13,682 bases of DNA, taken from an uncultured Acidimicrobiia bacterium. Lineage in GTDB: Bacteria > Actinomycetota > Acidimicrobiia > Spongiisociales > Spongiisociaceae. This document shows, piece by piece, positions 6,731 through 13,133 of this stretch (the stretch's first letter is position 1; each line of letters opens with the position of its first letter). The stretch lies in NCBI GenBank assembly GCA_937900165.1, contig CALCCX010000463.1, forward strand, positions 1 to 13,682, given 5' to 3'. Both the position numbers and the translations under genes were made by a program. The notes below the pieces were generated by a model. The model ran no database searches and was not told the DNA's origin. It saw nothing but the letters and a program-made list of their open reading frames with translations.

Positions 6731-7099
6731 TTACGAGCCGCTGGGCATTGGAGTGTCGGAGTTGGTGATGGGCCGATCCGACGGCATGACAATCTCCGGT
6801 CCCGGGTTGGCTGACTTCCCGCAGTGGTCTTCACAGGGCCGGCCCTTGAGCCGTCGTGAGAGAAGATAGATCGAGGTCAACGCCACCAGCTGGTAGGCCT
6901 GAAGCGAGATGAACACAGGATCTTGGGCTGTGATGGCGTAAACAAGAAGAAGAGCCGCATACAGGGTCCACACCAGATACGCCCATGTGCTCACTCCGGC
7001 TGTGCAGCGCGCTCTCACGAGATGGACTATCTGCGGCACGTATGCCACGACGACGAGGCCCATACCTGCGAAACCGAGCCACTGGATTGACCCATCCAT
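6731..7099 (-). CDS. PQ-loop repeat (SemiSWEET-like) small membrane protein
   Basis: The product is 122 aa with three membrane segments at about 6-26, 36-57 and 60-81. Helix 1 ends in the PQ motif (AYVPQIVHLVRAR, P22-Q23), followed by GVSTWAYLVWTLYA, the standard single PQ-loop triple-helix bundle that dimerises into a small-solute transporter or carrier. The substrate cannot be read from sequence. The ATG at 7099 is chosen because GGAGG lies 9 bases upstream and the minus-strand promoter at 7172-7203 gives a ~70-nt leader; longer readings would start inside the -10 box. The ~40-residue hydrophilic tail has CEDHC (89-93), a possible metal site not usual in the family. It shares its promoter type with the copper operon, which suggests a metal-linked role. 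Confidence 0.85.
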   Translation of the reverse strand: MDGSIQWLGFAGMGLVVVAYVPQIVHLVRARCTAGVSTWAYLVWTLYAALLLVYAITAQDPVFISLQAYQLVALTSIYLLSRRLKGRPCEDHCGKSANPGPEIVMPSDRPITNSDTPMPSGS

Positions 7100-7171
7100 C
7101 TCCCGCTGCCTCCGATCGGTGGTTCGTGCCCGTCGCGCAACAATGAGCGTTCCATCCCACGCTCTGCGAGC

Positions 7172-7203
7172 ACCGTACACCTTTCATCCGACTGGAATGT
7201 CAA
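7172..7203 (-). promoter_or_regulatory. MerR-type metal-responsive promoter of the PQ-loop gene (site 4, minus strand)
   Basis: Reading the minus strand: TTGACA (7203-7198), a 20-bp spacer starting TTCCAGTCGG and ending AAAGGTG, then TACGGT (7177-7172). Spacing and half-site TTCCAGTC match the other three copies; the second half-site is weaker. It points at the PQ-loop gene, whose start lies ~73 bases downstream. Confidence 0.75.
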
Positions 7204-7235
7204 GTGGATTCCTCACTGTCTCCGCCACGGCGTCT

Positions 7236-7252
7236 ACGCCTGGGCCAGGCGT
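7236..7252. repeat. 17-bp DNA palindrome
   Basis: ACGCCTGG G CCAGGCGT is a perfect inverted repeat with a single central base, too tight to fold as an RNA hairpin. It lies upstream of site 4 with no gene nearby; it may be a protein-binding site or chance. Confidence 0.3.
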
Positions 7253-7331
7253 GAGAAGTCCTTGCCATGACTGGCGAGGCGGGCGAGGAGCCAATCCGTG
7301 CGGTGGATTCAGGCTAAGTTGATCGCTTCCA

Positions 7332-7415
7332 GAACTTCGACGGATGGTGTTCGAGGATTTGGGGCCGACCTTCATCAAGCCGGCGCAGATCCTCAGCACA
7401 AGAGCGGATCTGATC
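7332..7415 (+). pseudogene. ABC1/UbiB-family kinase fragment
   Basis: In one plus-strand frame ~28 codons read ELRRMVFED, then LGPTFIKPAQILSTRADLI. This is the signature N-terminal 'KxGQ' region of the ABC1/AarF/UbiB atypical kinases (consensus 'LGPTF.KLGQ..STR.DL.P'), here with KPAQ instead of KLGQ. A stop (TGA, 7320-7322) lies a few codons before it; after 7415 the frame stays open but similarity ends (GAGQPRIKRAKQ) and runs into promoter site 3. A full kinase is ~450-550 aa, so this is a relic of a gene removed by rearrangement, with its 3' side now replaced by the YHS-nuo promoter. Confidence 0.65.
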
Positions 7416-7455
7416 GGAGCGGGACAACCAAGAATCAAGCGCGCTAAGCAATCCC

Positions 7456-7487
7456 TTGACATTCCATTCGACCGTAAGGTTTATGAT
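7456..7487 (+). promoter_or_regulatory. MerR-type metal-responsive promoter of the YHS-nuo operon (site 3)
   Basis: TTGACA (7456-7461), a 20-bp spacer beginning TTCCATTCGACC and ending AAGGTT, then TATGAT (7482-7487), the strongest -10 of the four. The next gene on this strand is the YHS protein at 7665, followed directly by nuoA, so this is the best candidate promoter for the complex-I-like operon. Confidence 0.75.
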
Positions 7488-7664
7488 GGTGGCGCACATT
7501 GAGTGCAGCAGGAAATCGACGGCATCGTCGATGTCGTTCGACTCCTGGTCGGGTCGCTGTCCGGCTGAGGGGGGTGGTGGCCAGGTCGATTCGATCAGCC
7601 CTCTGCCCCACCTCCGGTAGGGTACGATCCGGCCGGTCAAGAGAACAACCGGAAGGAGATCGAA
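7488..7664 (+). other. Leader region of the YHS-nuo operon
   Basis: A 177-base stretch without a convincing gene. The segment GCGCACATTGAGTGCAGC (7492-7509) resembles GCGCACATCGAAGGCAGC downstream of site 2 (6505-6522), 15 of 18 identical, suggesting the two promoter regions are copies. A second -10-like TACGAT (7623-7628) has no clear -35. GGAAGGAGA (7651-7659) is the ribosome binding site of the YHS gene. Confidence 0.4.
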
Positions 7665-7811
7665 ATGGCTGTCAAGGATCCCATATGTGGGATGACGATC
7701 GAGGAGACTGACGCGGTCGGAAAGAGCGACTACGAGGGTAAGACCTACTACTTCTGTTCGATGGATTGCAAAGAGGAGTTCGACTCCAACCCAGACGACT
7801 ACGCCGACTGA
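7665..7811 (+). CDS. Small YHS-domain metal-binding protein
   Basis: The product is 48 aa, MAVKDPICGMTIEETDAVGK, then YEGKTYYFCSMDCKEEFDSN. This is one complete YHS domain: DPICGM with C8, and the C31/C35 pair in FCSMDC. YHS modules occur in metal ATPases and as small free-standing proteins, and are thought to bind soft metals such as copper through these cysteines. A strong ribosome site (GGAAGGAG) precedes the ATG. The stop is followed after one base by the nuoA GTG, so nuoA is likely translated by coupling from this gene. The domain closely parallels the N-terminus of the CopA in this window (DPVCGM...FCSDHC). Possible roles: copper chaperone, sensor or a subunit of the membrane complex; the sequence does not decide. 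Confidence 0.9.
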   Translation: MAVKDPICGMTIEETDAVGKSDYEGKTYYFCSMDCKEEFDSNPDDYAD

Positions 7812-7812
7812 C

Positions 7813-8166
7813 GTGGCGTTGCTCGGGTCCGCACTGGCTGTCTTCCTCGCCGCCGTGTTGGCGGTCGGCATGACGCGCTGGGTTGGTGATGTCCTCAACC
7901 CGCTGGCCTTGACCGTCTCCGAGAAGGTCCCTTTCTCCGGCGGGTCGCCGCCGGATTTTCACGCTTGGAACCGGTTCCACATCCGCTGGTACACCATGGC
8001 TCTGCTGTTCCTCGCCTTCGACATGGAGATGGTCTTCATGTATCCGTGGGCGGTGGTGTTCGTGCGGGAGGGGCTGATTTCGCCGGTGGAGATGCTGATG
8101 TTCATCCTCATCCTGTTGGTCGGCATTGTCTACGCCTGGCGTGAACGCGGGTTCGAGTGGGCGTAA
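7813..8166 (+). CDS. nuoA: Complex I subunit A-like protein, switch-loop Cys lost
   Basis: The product is 117 aa with three membrane helices (~4-22, 60-84, 92-109), the NuoA/ND3 topology. The second helix has the family signature WYTMALLFLAFDMEMVFMYPWA, including D70 and E72. In standard NuoA the preceding loop is 'PYECG', whose Cys sits at the quinone-site switch; here it is VPFSGGSPPD (39-48), so Glu and Cys are replaced by Ser-Gly, and the protein has no cysteine. The GTG start lies one base after the YHS stop, with no Shine-Dalgarno of its own. In complex I, NuoA links the membrane arm to NuoB/NuoD/NuoH; the same changed partners follow here. Confidence 0.88.
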   Translation: MALLGSALAVFLAAVLAVGMTRWVGDVLNPLALTVSEKVPFSGGSPPDFHAWNRFHIRWYTMALLFLAFDMEMVFMYPWAVVFVREGLISPVEMLMFILILLVGIVYAWRERGFEWA

Positions 8167-9446
8167 GGGAGGCTCTTGCCGGATTGGCCCGATGGAGCCC
8201 CGTTCCCGTATTCCCCATCGTTGGGGGTGGTGCCCGCGATCTGGTGAGGGACCTTCGGTTGCGGCCCGAAGTCGAGCTGGTGGCCACCCCGCGCCATGCC
8301 ACATTGTTGCTGGTGGCCGGGCGGTTTCCCTCCGGAGCCATTCCGGGGCTGGCCGTCGTCCACGATCAGATACCTGTCCCGCGAGCCACCGTGCGCTGGA
8401 ATGGGGAGGTCAGCGACGAGATCTCGTCGGCGCGGCTGGTCGGCGGCGACGAAGAAGATTTGATCGCCACCCTGGTCGCTCTCCACCGAGAGATGATGGC
8501 GGATCCGAGCCGCTCTGGGCCACCCATTCTCCCTGACGTCGATGCCGTCGAGTGGCGTGGGGTCGGCCCCTACGGGCACGGTGGCAAGGGTATGACAGGT
8601 GGCACCCCATACGGGCGACCCCTGGCGGAGCGAGCCGGCGATCGTGACGGAATAGAACTCGACCAACTTCCCGTGACCATCGGACCCTGGGTGGGCGCCC
8701 TCCCATGGGGCCTGGAGCTTGCGGTGAAGCTACAGGGTGACCTCGTTCAGGAGGTCGAGGTGGGACCTCGGCTCTCAACCGACCCACCAACCGATGTTTT
8801 CTCGATGGCGACGCGTAAGCCAATGACGGTGGCAGTCCTCGAGTTGGAACGCGCCCGCCACCACCTCCGCTGGCTGGCGGATGCCCTCTCGATCCAAGGG
8901 CTTTCCGCCCTCGGTCTCCGGGCATTGCGTCTTGGCAAGATCCTCACCCCCCACCACCAGCGGGAGGTCAGGCGGTTGCTGGCGATGGTCCGGCGCAGTG
9001 GGATCTTTGGTCTCGCATTGAACCGGGCCGGGGGGGAAGTGACCGGGTCCCAGGCAAAGGGTTTGGGTCCGGTTGCTCGGGCCGGGGGCGTCGATGACGA
9101 CGCCAGGCGCGATGAGCCTGCCTACCGGGAGTTGGGCTTTCAAACGATTCTCCACCAGAAGGGAGATGCGGCCGCGCGGTGGCGTCAGCGCATGGCCGAG
9201 GTGACCCAGTCGCTCGACCTCTCCGACAGAGCGGGGGACCGGACTGCCTTCGGGGCCGGGCTGGTCGAAGGCCCCCGAGGTCGGATCACCGCGAACGGGC
9301 CATCGCCGTCGGTCGTCGTTCTCGATCTGTTGCCTCAGTTGCTCTCCGGTTTGGAGTGGGGCGACGCCGTCTCGTTGGTGTGGAGTCTCGACATCGATCC
9401 CACCGAGAGCGTGGAGACCCATGTGGACAATCGGGGTGCCTCGTGA
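8157..9446 (+). CDS. Cysteine-free NuoB+NuoD-like fusion (connector subunit)
   Basis: The product is 429 aa, soluble. Residues ~18-82 resemble NuoB without its cluster: RDLVRDLR..VELVATPRHA, then LLLVAGRFPSGAIPGLAVVHDQIPVPR matches NuoB 'SPRQADLLIVAG....MAP.LR.VYDQMPEPK'. Residues ~168-420 resemble NuoD: IGPWVGALPWGLELAVKLQGD (175-195) stands where NuoD has 'GPQHPSTHG.LRL...LDGE', and GLGPVARAGGVDDDARRDEP then GDAAARWRQRMAEVTQSLDL (~302-355) is the NuoD 'TGP.LRASGV..D.R.D.PY....GD...R...R..E..QSL'. There is not one Cys, so no N2 cluster; the HPSTHG quinone histidine is gone; no NuoC domain is present. It overlaps nuoA by ten bases and its stop overlaps the nuoH GTG. It may be a structural cap or adaptor on the membrane arm. 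The NuoD match is firm, the NuoB match good. Confidence 0.8.
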   Translation: MGVREALAGLARWSPVPVFPIVGGGARDLVRDLRLRPEVELVATPRHATLLLVAGRFPSGAIPGLAVVHDQIPVPRATVRWNGEVSDEISSARLVGGDEEDLIATLVALHREMMADPSRSGPPILPDVDAVEWRGVGPYGHGGKGMTGGTPYGRPLAERAGDRDGIELDQLPVTIGPWVGALPWGLELAVKLQGDLVQEVEVGPRLSTDPPTDVFSMATRKPMTVAVLELERARHHLRWLADALSIQGLSALGLRALRLGKILTPHHQREVRRLLAMVRRSGIFGLALNRAGGEVTGSQAKGLGPVARAGGVDDDARRDEPAYRELGFQTILHQKGDAAARWRQRMAEVTQSLDLSDRAGDRTAFGAGLVEGPRGRITANGPSPSVVVLDLLPQLLSGLEWGDAVSLVWSLDIDPTESVETHVDNRGAS

Positions 9447-10360
9447 ACCCCCTGGTGGCGGTGGTGTTGATAGGGGTTGTCATGGTTGTCTCGGTTTACC
9501 TGGTGGCTGTTATCGACACCGCCGTCGAAACTCGAGTTTCCGGCGGGCGGGGCTATGCCAGGGCCTGGCTGGCTCCGATCTCGCGGGCCGCTCGACTTGC
9601 CCTGCAACGCCGTACCGTCACAGAGCGACCCGACGCCGAGGCCTGGGTTCTGGGACCTGCGCTGTTGGGCGGGCTGGCGGCGGTGGCGCTCACGTCCATC
9701 CCATTTGCCCCTGGCGTCGATGTCGCGGACATCCCCGCCGGGATCGTGCTGTTTGGGGCGGCACTCCTCCAGGTGATGGTGGCGGTGGTCCTCCACGGGT
9801 GGGGGGCAAACTCGGTGTTCCCCCTCCTCGGGGCGTTTCGCATGGCGGCCGTTGGCCTGTCCATGGGCATTCCGTTCTCCCTGGTACTGATCACCACCGC
9901 GATCCCCGCCGAATCGCTGTCGGTGGGTGCGATCATCGCCTCCCAAGAGGGCGTGTGGAACGTTCTACGCCAGCCGATTGGTCTCCCGGTCTATCTGATC
10001 ACGGCCCTCGGTTTCTCTTTCTGGGGTCCGCTGCAATTGCCTGACGGAGCCGATCTGGCGGGGGGAACCAGCGCAGAGATCTCCGGGACGGCGCTTCTGG
10101 TTTGGCGGATCGCCCGTGCCTCCATTTTGGTGTCCCTGGCGGCCATGGGAGCCGCGGCCTTTCTTGGCGGGTACCTGGGCCCGTGGCTACCCGGCTGGCT
10201 GTGGATGATCGTCAAGACGATGGGGCTGGCCGCTCTCATGATCTGGTCTGGTCACCGCATTGCCCGGGCAAGGATGGAATCGGTGGTCTTGTTGGGATGG
10301 ACGGTCCTGCTCCCCGTCGCCCTGGTCGACGTGTTCGTGTCGGGGGCGTTGACACTGTGA
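9443..10360 (+). CDS. nuoH: Complex I subunit H-like membrane protein, diverged
   Basis: The product is 305 aa with about eight membrane helices, near the usual ~320-420 for NuoH/ND1. HGWGANSVFPLLGAFRMAAV (118-137) is the family block 'GWSSNNKYSLLGALRAAAQ', but the following SYE glutamate is SMG here (140-142). The early loop GGRGYARAWLAPISRAARLA stands for 'GPNRVGP.GLLQPLADALKL'. The 'DLPEAE.ELV.G..TEYSG' loop, which lines the quinone cavity, has become LPDGADLAGGTSAEISG (199-215). So acidic and quinone-site loops are changed while the fold is kept. GTG at 9443 overlaps the previous stop (GTGA). In complex I this subunit joins the quinone site to the proton channels. Confidence 0.82.
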   Translation: MNPLVAVVLIGVVMVVSVYLVAVIDTAVETRVSGGRGYARAWLAPISRAARLALQRRTVTERPDAEAWVLGPALLGGLAAVALTSIPFAPGVDVADIPAGIVLFGAALLQVMVAVVLHGWGANSVFPLLGAFRMAAVGLSMGIPFSLVLITTAIPAESLSVGAIIASQEGVWNVLRQPIGLPVYLITALGFSFWGPLQLPDGADLAGGTSAEISGTALLVWRIARASILVSLAAMGAAAFLGGYLGPWLPGWLWMIVKTMGLAALMIWSGHRIARARMESVVLLGWTVLLPVALVDVFVSGALTL

Positions 10361-10911
10361 ACCTGATCTCGGACATACTGTTTTGGGTGTTTTCGGTCGC
10401 CGCGGTGGTGACCGGGTTGCTGGTGTTCATCACTGACTCGATGGTGCGGGCCGCCTATTGGTTGATGGCCTCCTTCGTCGCCGTTGGGGGGATCTTGATG
10501 ATTCTCGACGCCCAGTTTCTGGGACTCATCCTGATCCTGATGATGGCGGGGGAAATGACGATCATGGCAATCTTCATGGTCATGTTCATGATGAACCCGG
10601 CGGGGCTCAACCCGATGACCATGGTTCATCAACACCGCACCTCCATCGTGGCGGGGGCCGGGGCCTTCGTGGCGTTGGCGGCCGTTGGGCTCCTCGCCGA
10701 ATTTCCGGACCGTCCCGTCCCGCCCGGTGTCGATCCCACGGTCGACCTCGGCGTCGAGCTGTTGGGAGAGTCGATGTTGATATTCGAGTCGGCCGGGGTG
10801 GCGTTGCTGGCTGTCATGATCGGCGCCGTGGCGCTGGTCTCCAAGCGGGGCCGTTACGGCATCGCCGAGGAGGGCTCAGAGGAGCCGTCATTGGAGATGA
10901 GCGAGGAATGA
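10357..10911 (+). CDS. nuoJ: Complex I subunit J-like membrane protein
   Basis: The product is 184 aa, five membrane helices (~6-24, 30-50, 53-77, 97-113, 143-161), the NuoJ/ND6 size and order. The third helix, normally 'LGAEFLA..QILVYVGAVMVLFLFVVM', is DAQFLGLILILMMAGEMTIM (51-70) then AIFMVMFMM: the Tyr-Val-Gly-Ala of the pi-bulge that moves in complex I is replaced by Met-Ala-Gly-Glu, placing E66 in mid-membrane. GTG at 10357 overlaps the nuoH stop and its own stop overlaps nuoK (ATGA). The C-terminus is a short acidic tail. In complex I, NuoJ sits between NuoH and NuoK and carries the water wire to the first channel. Confidence 0.82.
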   Translation: MNLISDILFWVFSVAAVVTGLLVFITDSMVRAAYWLMASFVAVGGILMILDAQFLGLILILMMAGEMTIMAIFMVMFMMNPAGLNPMTMVHQHRTSIVAGAGAFVALAAVGLLAEFPDRPVPPGVDPTVDLGVELLGESMLIFESAGVALLAVMIGAVALVSKRGRYGIAEEGSEEPSLEMSEE

Positions 10912-11213
10912 GCCTGGAGGCATTGCTCGTTGTGTCCGCCGCCCTCTTCGGAGTGGGTGTTTACGGGGCTTTGAGCCAGCAATCGTTCGTGATGATCATG
11001 ATGGGTCTCGAGCTGATGCTCAATGGGGCCATCCTGGCGGTCGTGGCCTTTTGGTGGGGAAGCACTGGTGGCAACCCCGAGGGTCAGTTGTTGGCGGTCG
11101 TGGTGTTGGCGGTGATGGCGATTGAGGCAGCGATCGGGTTCGCGCTGGTGGCGAACGTCTATCGGGTGCGAAAAGCCGACATCTCCGAGAAGTTGCGGAG
11201 GCTCCGGCACTGA
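10908..11213 (+). CDS. nuoK: Complex I subunit K-like membrane protein, channel glutamates kept
   Basis: The product is 101 aa, exactly the usual NuoK/ND4L size, with three helices (~4-22, 28-49, 59-84). Both membrane glutamates needed for proton movement in complex I are present: E35 in MMGLELMLNG and E73 in VMAIEAAIGFAL (E36 and E72 in E. coli). It ends in the common VYRVRKADISEKLR tail. ATG at 10908 overlaps the nuoJ stop, with GAGGA just upstream, and the TGA overlaps the nuoL ATG (TGATG). It is the most conserved of the small subunits here. Confidence 0.92.
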   Translation: MSLEALLVVSAALFGVGVYGALSQQSFVMIMMGLELMLNGAILAVVAFWWGSTGGNPEGQLLAVVVLAVMAIEAAIGFALVANVYRVRKADISEKLRRLRH

Positions 11214-13129
11214 TGGTGTGGCTTCCGATTCTGTTCCCACTGGTCGGCGCAGCAGGCTTGTGGCTGCTGCGCCGGCATCGGTCACTGCTGGGCCCGGTCG
11301 CCGTTGCCTCCCTGGCAGGCGCTCTGGCGTCTGCGGTGGTGATCGCGATTTCCGGCGCCACTTTCACATGGAGCTGGGGAGCGGGAATCGACCTGACTCT
11401 GGCCGTGGAGGACGCAGGCCGGGTGATGGTGGTGCTGGTGCCCTTGGTGGCGGTCGCCGTGGTTCTTTTCGCCGCGTCGAGCCTGCGCGACGACCCGGCC
11501 TTGGCCCGGCTCCTGATACTCATGACCGCGTTTGTGGCAGCGATGGAAATGTTGGTGTTGGCCGCCGATTTCCTCACCCTGCTCATCGGCTGGGAGCTGG
11601 TCGGAGCCGCTTCCTGGGCGCTGATCGGCCATGACTGGCGAAACCCGCAGGCCCCGGCGTCGGCCAAAGAGGCGTTCATCACCACCCGTTTCGGGGATCT
11701 GGGGCTCTACGTCGCCGCCGGGGCAGCGTTTGCCGCCGTCGGGAGCTTCCAGTACTCCGACCTGGCCCAAAGTCCCGATTCCGGCTGGCTGGCCGTGGTG
11801 GCGGGAGGCGTCGTGCTGGCAGCGGCGGCAAAGTCTGCGCAACTGCCGTTCTCCCCGTGGCTGTTTTCGGCGATGGCCGGCCCCACGCCTGTCTCGGCAC
11901 TGCTCCACTCGGCCACCATGGTCGCCGCTGGCGCCTACGCCCTCATCCGCCTTCAACCCATCCTCTCCGAGGTGGTCTGGTTCGGTCCCCTCGTGGTGGG
12001 TCTGGGGCTGCTCACCGCGCTGGCCGGCGGGTTGGTTGCCTTCGCCCAGACCGACTTCAAGTTTGCCCTCGCCGGGTCCACCTCCGCCCAGTATGGGTTG
12101 ATGCTGGTGGCGACCGGCGCCGGCTACACAGCCGCCGGGATGGGCCAGCTCACTGCCCACGCCTTCTTCAAGGCCTTGCTGTTTCTGGGAGCCGGGGTCG
12201 CCCTCCATTCAGCTGGCACCCTGGACCTGGGGAAGCTCCGCCTGGGATCGAGCCTGCCCCGCATGGCCGCGCTGTTCGGGGTGGGGGCTGCCGCGTTGGC
12301 CGCGGTCCCACCGCTGGGTGCGGCGTTCACCAAGGAGACCGTGCTCGCCGCGGCAGTCCAGTCTGGCGTCTGGGTCGCGGCGGGGACCGTTGCCGCTGGT
12401 CTTCTTTCAGCGCTCTACGCCTCACGACTGCATCTCCTCGCCTATGGCCCTGGCCCGTTGATCGCAGCCAACCCCGGCCCCCATCGTGTGGAGATCGGAG
12501 CTCTGGCCATGCTCGCCGGTCTCACCCTGGCGCTGAGCATGATCTGGCTGCCAGGCGGCGAGGAGTTGTTGACCGAACTCACCGGCGGTTTGCTGGCGCC
12601 CGGCAAGCTCTGGGAACTCGGAATTTCGCTGGCAGCCATCGCCGTGGCGTTCGGGTTCGTGTGGTTGCTCTGGCGGCGGAATCGCCTGGTCGGCGGTGGC
12701 ATCCCTCAGAGGCTGCGCCGTTTCGTGGCCGACTGGTGGGGTATTCCTAACGCGACCCGGCGGGTGGTCGTCGATCCGCTGCTGCACCTATCTCGAGACC
12801 TGGCAGAGGGCGACCACTCGGTCATCGACGCGGTAGTGCGTGGCGCGGGAGCCGGGGCGATCGGTGTCGCCAAGCGGCTGCGGCGCAGGGTGGAAGCAGC
12901 CGTCGACCGAGCGGTTGAGGGAGTTGGTGGTGGAACACTGGGGGCGGCCCTCTTGTCGCGTAAGTTCGATGACGACGCGGTCGACGGCACCGTCGAAGGG
13001 ATTGCTCGCGGGGTCCGACTTGGTGGAGAAAAAAGTCAACGCATCCAGACCGGCATGTCTCACGACTACTACACGCTGGCGGTCGCCGGCACCGTGGTTG
13101 TGGTGATCGTGGCGGCGATATGGAGGTAG
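11213..13129 (+). CDS. nuoL: Complex I subunit L-like antiporter-type subunit
   Basis: The product is 638 aa, normal for NuoL/ND5, a 16-helix proton-channel subunit related to Mrp antiporters. Channel residues are retained: E128 in IGWELVG, K207 in AAAKSAQLPFSPWL followed by PTPVSALLHSATMVAAGAY (225-243), H316 and K320 in AHAFFKALLFLGAG, and K374 in AAFTKETVLAA. After helix 15 (~468-488) comes the region of the lateral amphipathic helix (~495-600, charged and Arg-rich), then the typical QTGMSHDYY and a last helix (619-637). ATG at 11213 overlaps the nuoK stop. The well-kept channel contrasts with the changed connector genes upstream and argues that the complex still moves ions. Confidence 0.93.
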   Translation: MVWLPILFPLVGAAGLWLLRRHRSLLGPVAVASLAGALASAVVIAISGATFTWSWGAGIDLTLAVEDAGRVMVVLVPLVAVAVVLFAASSLRDDPALARLLILMTAFVAAMEMLVLAADFLTLLIGWELVGAASWALIGHDWRNPQAPASAKEAFITTRFGDLGLYVAAGAAFAAVGSFQYSDLAQSPDSGWLAVVAGGVVLAAAAKSAQLPFSPWLFSAMAGPTPVSALLHSATMVAAGAYALIRLQPILSEVVWFGPLVVGLGLLTALAGGLVAFAQTDFKFALAGSTSAQYGLMLVATGAGYTAAGMGQLTAHAFFKALLFLGAGVALHSAGTLDLGKLRLGSSLPRMAALFGVGAAALAAVPPLGAAFTKETVLAAAVQSGVWVAAGTVAAGLLSALYASRLHLLAYGPGPLIAANPGPHRVEIGALAMLAGLTLALSMIWLPGGEELLTELTGGLLAPGKLWELGISLAAIAVAFGFVWLLWRRNRLVGGGIPQRLRRFVADWWGIPNATRRVVVDPLLHLSRDLAEGDHSVIDAVVRGAGAGAIGVAKRLRRRVEAAVDRAVEGVGGGTLGAALLSRKFDDDAVDGTVEGIARGVRLGGEKSQRIQTGMSHDYYTLAVAGTVVVVIVAAIWR

Positions 13130-13133
13130 AAGA

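Noticed and set aside
6627..6869. 80-codon plus-strand frame over the hairpin and PQ-loop 3' end
   Set aside because: Overlaps the PQ-loop gene antisense, has no ribosome site, and spans the hairpin; no family match.
7314..7898. Minus-strand frame of 194 codons across promoter 3 and the YHS gene
   Set aside because: Antisense to a convincing YHS gene and its promoter; no recognisable domain.
8157..9446. Group 4 [NiFe] hydrogenase large/small subunits
   Set aside because: No cysteine at all, so no nickel ligands or Fe-S sites; NuoD-like features fit better.
9421..10044. 207-codon plus-strand frame inside nuoH
   Set aside because: Shadow of nuoH in another frame; no membrane helices, Arg/Gly-rich.
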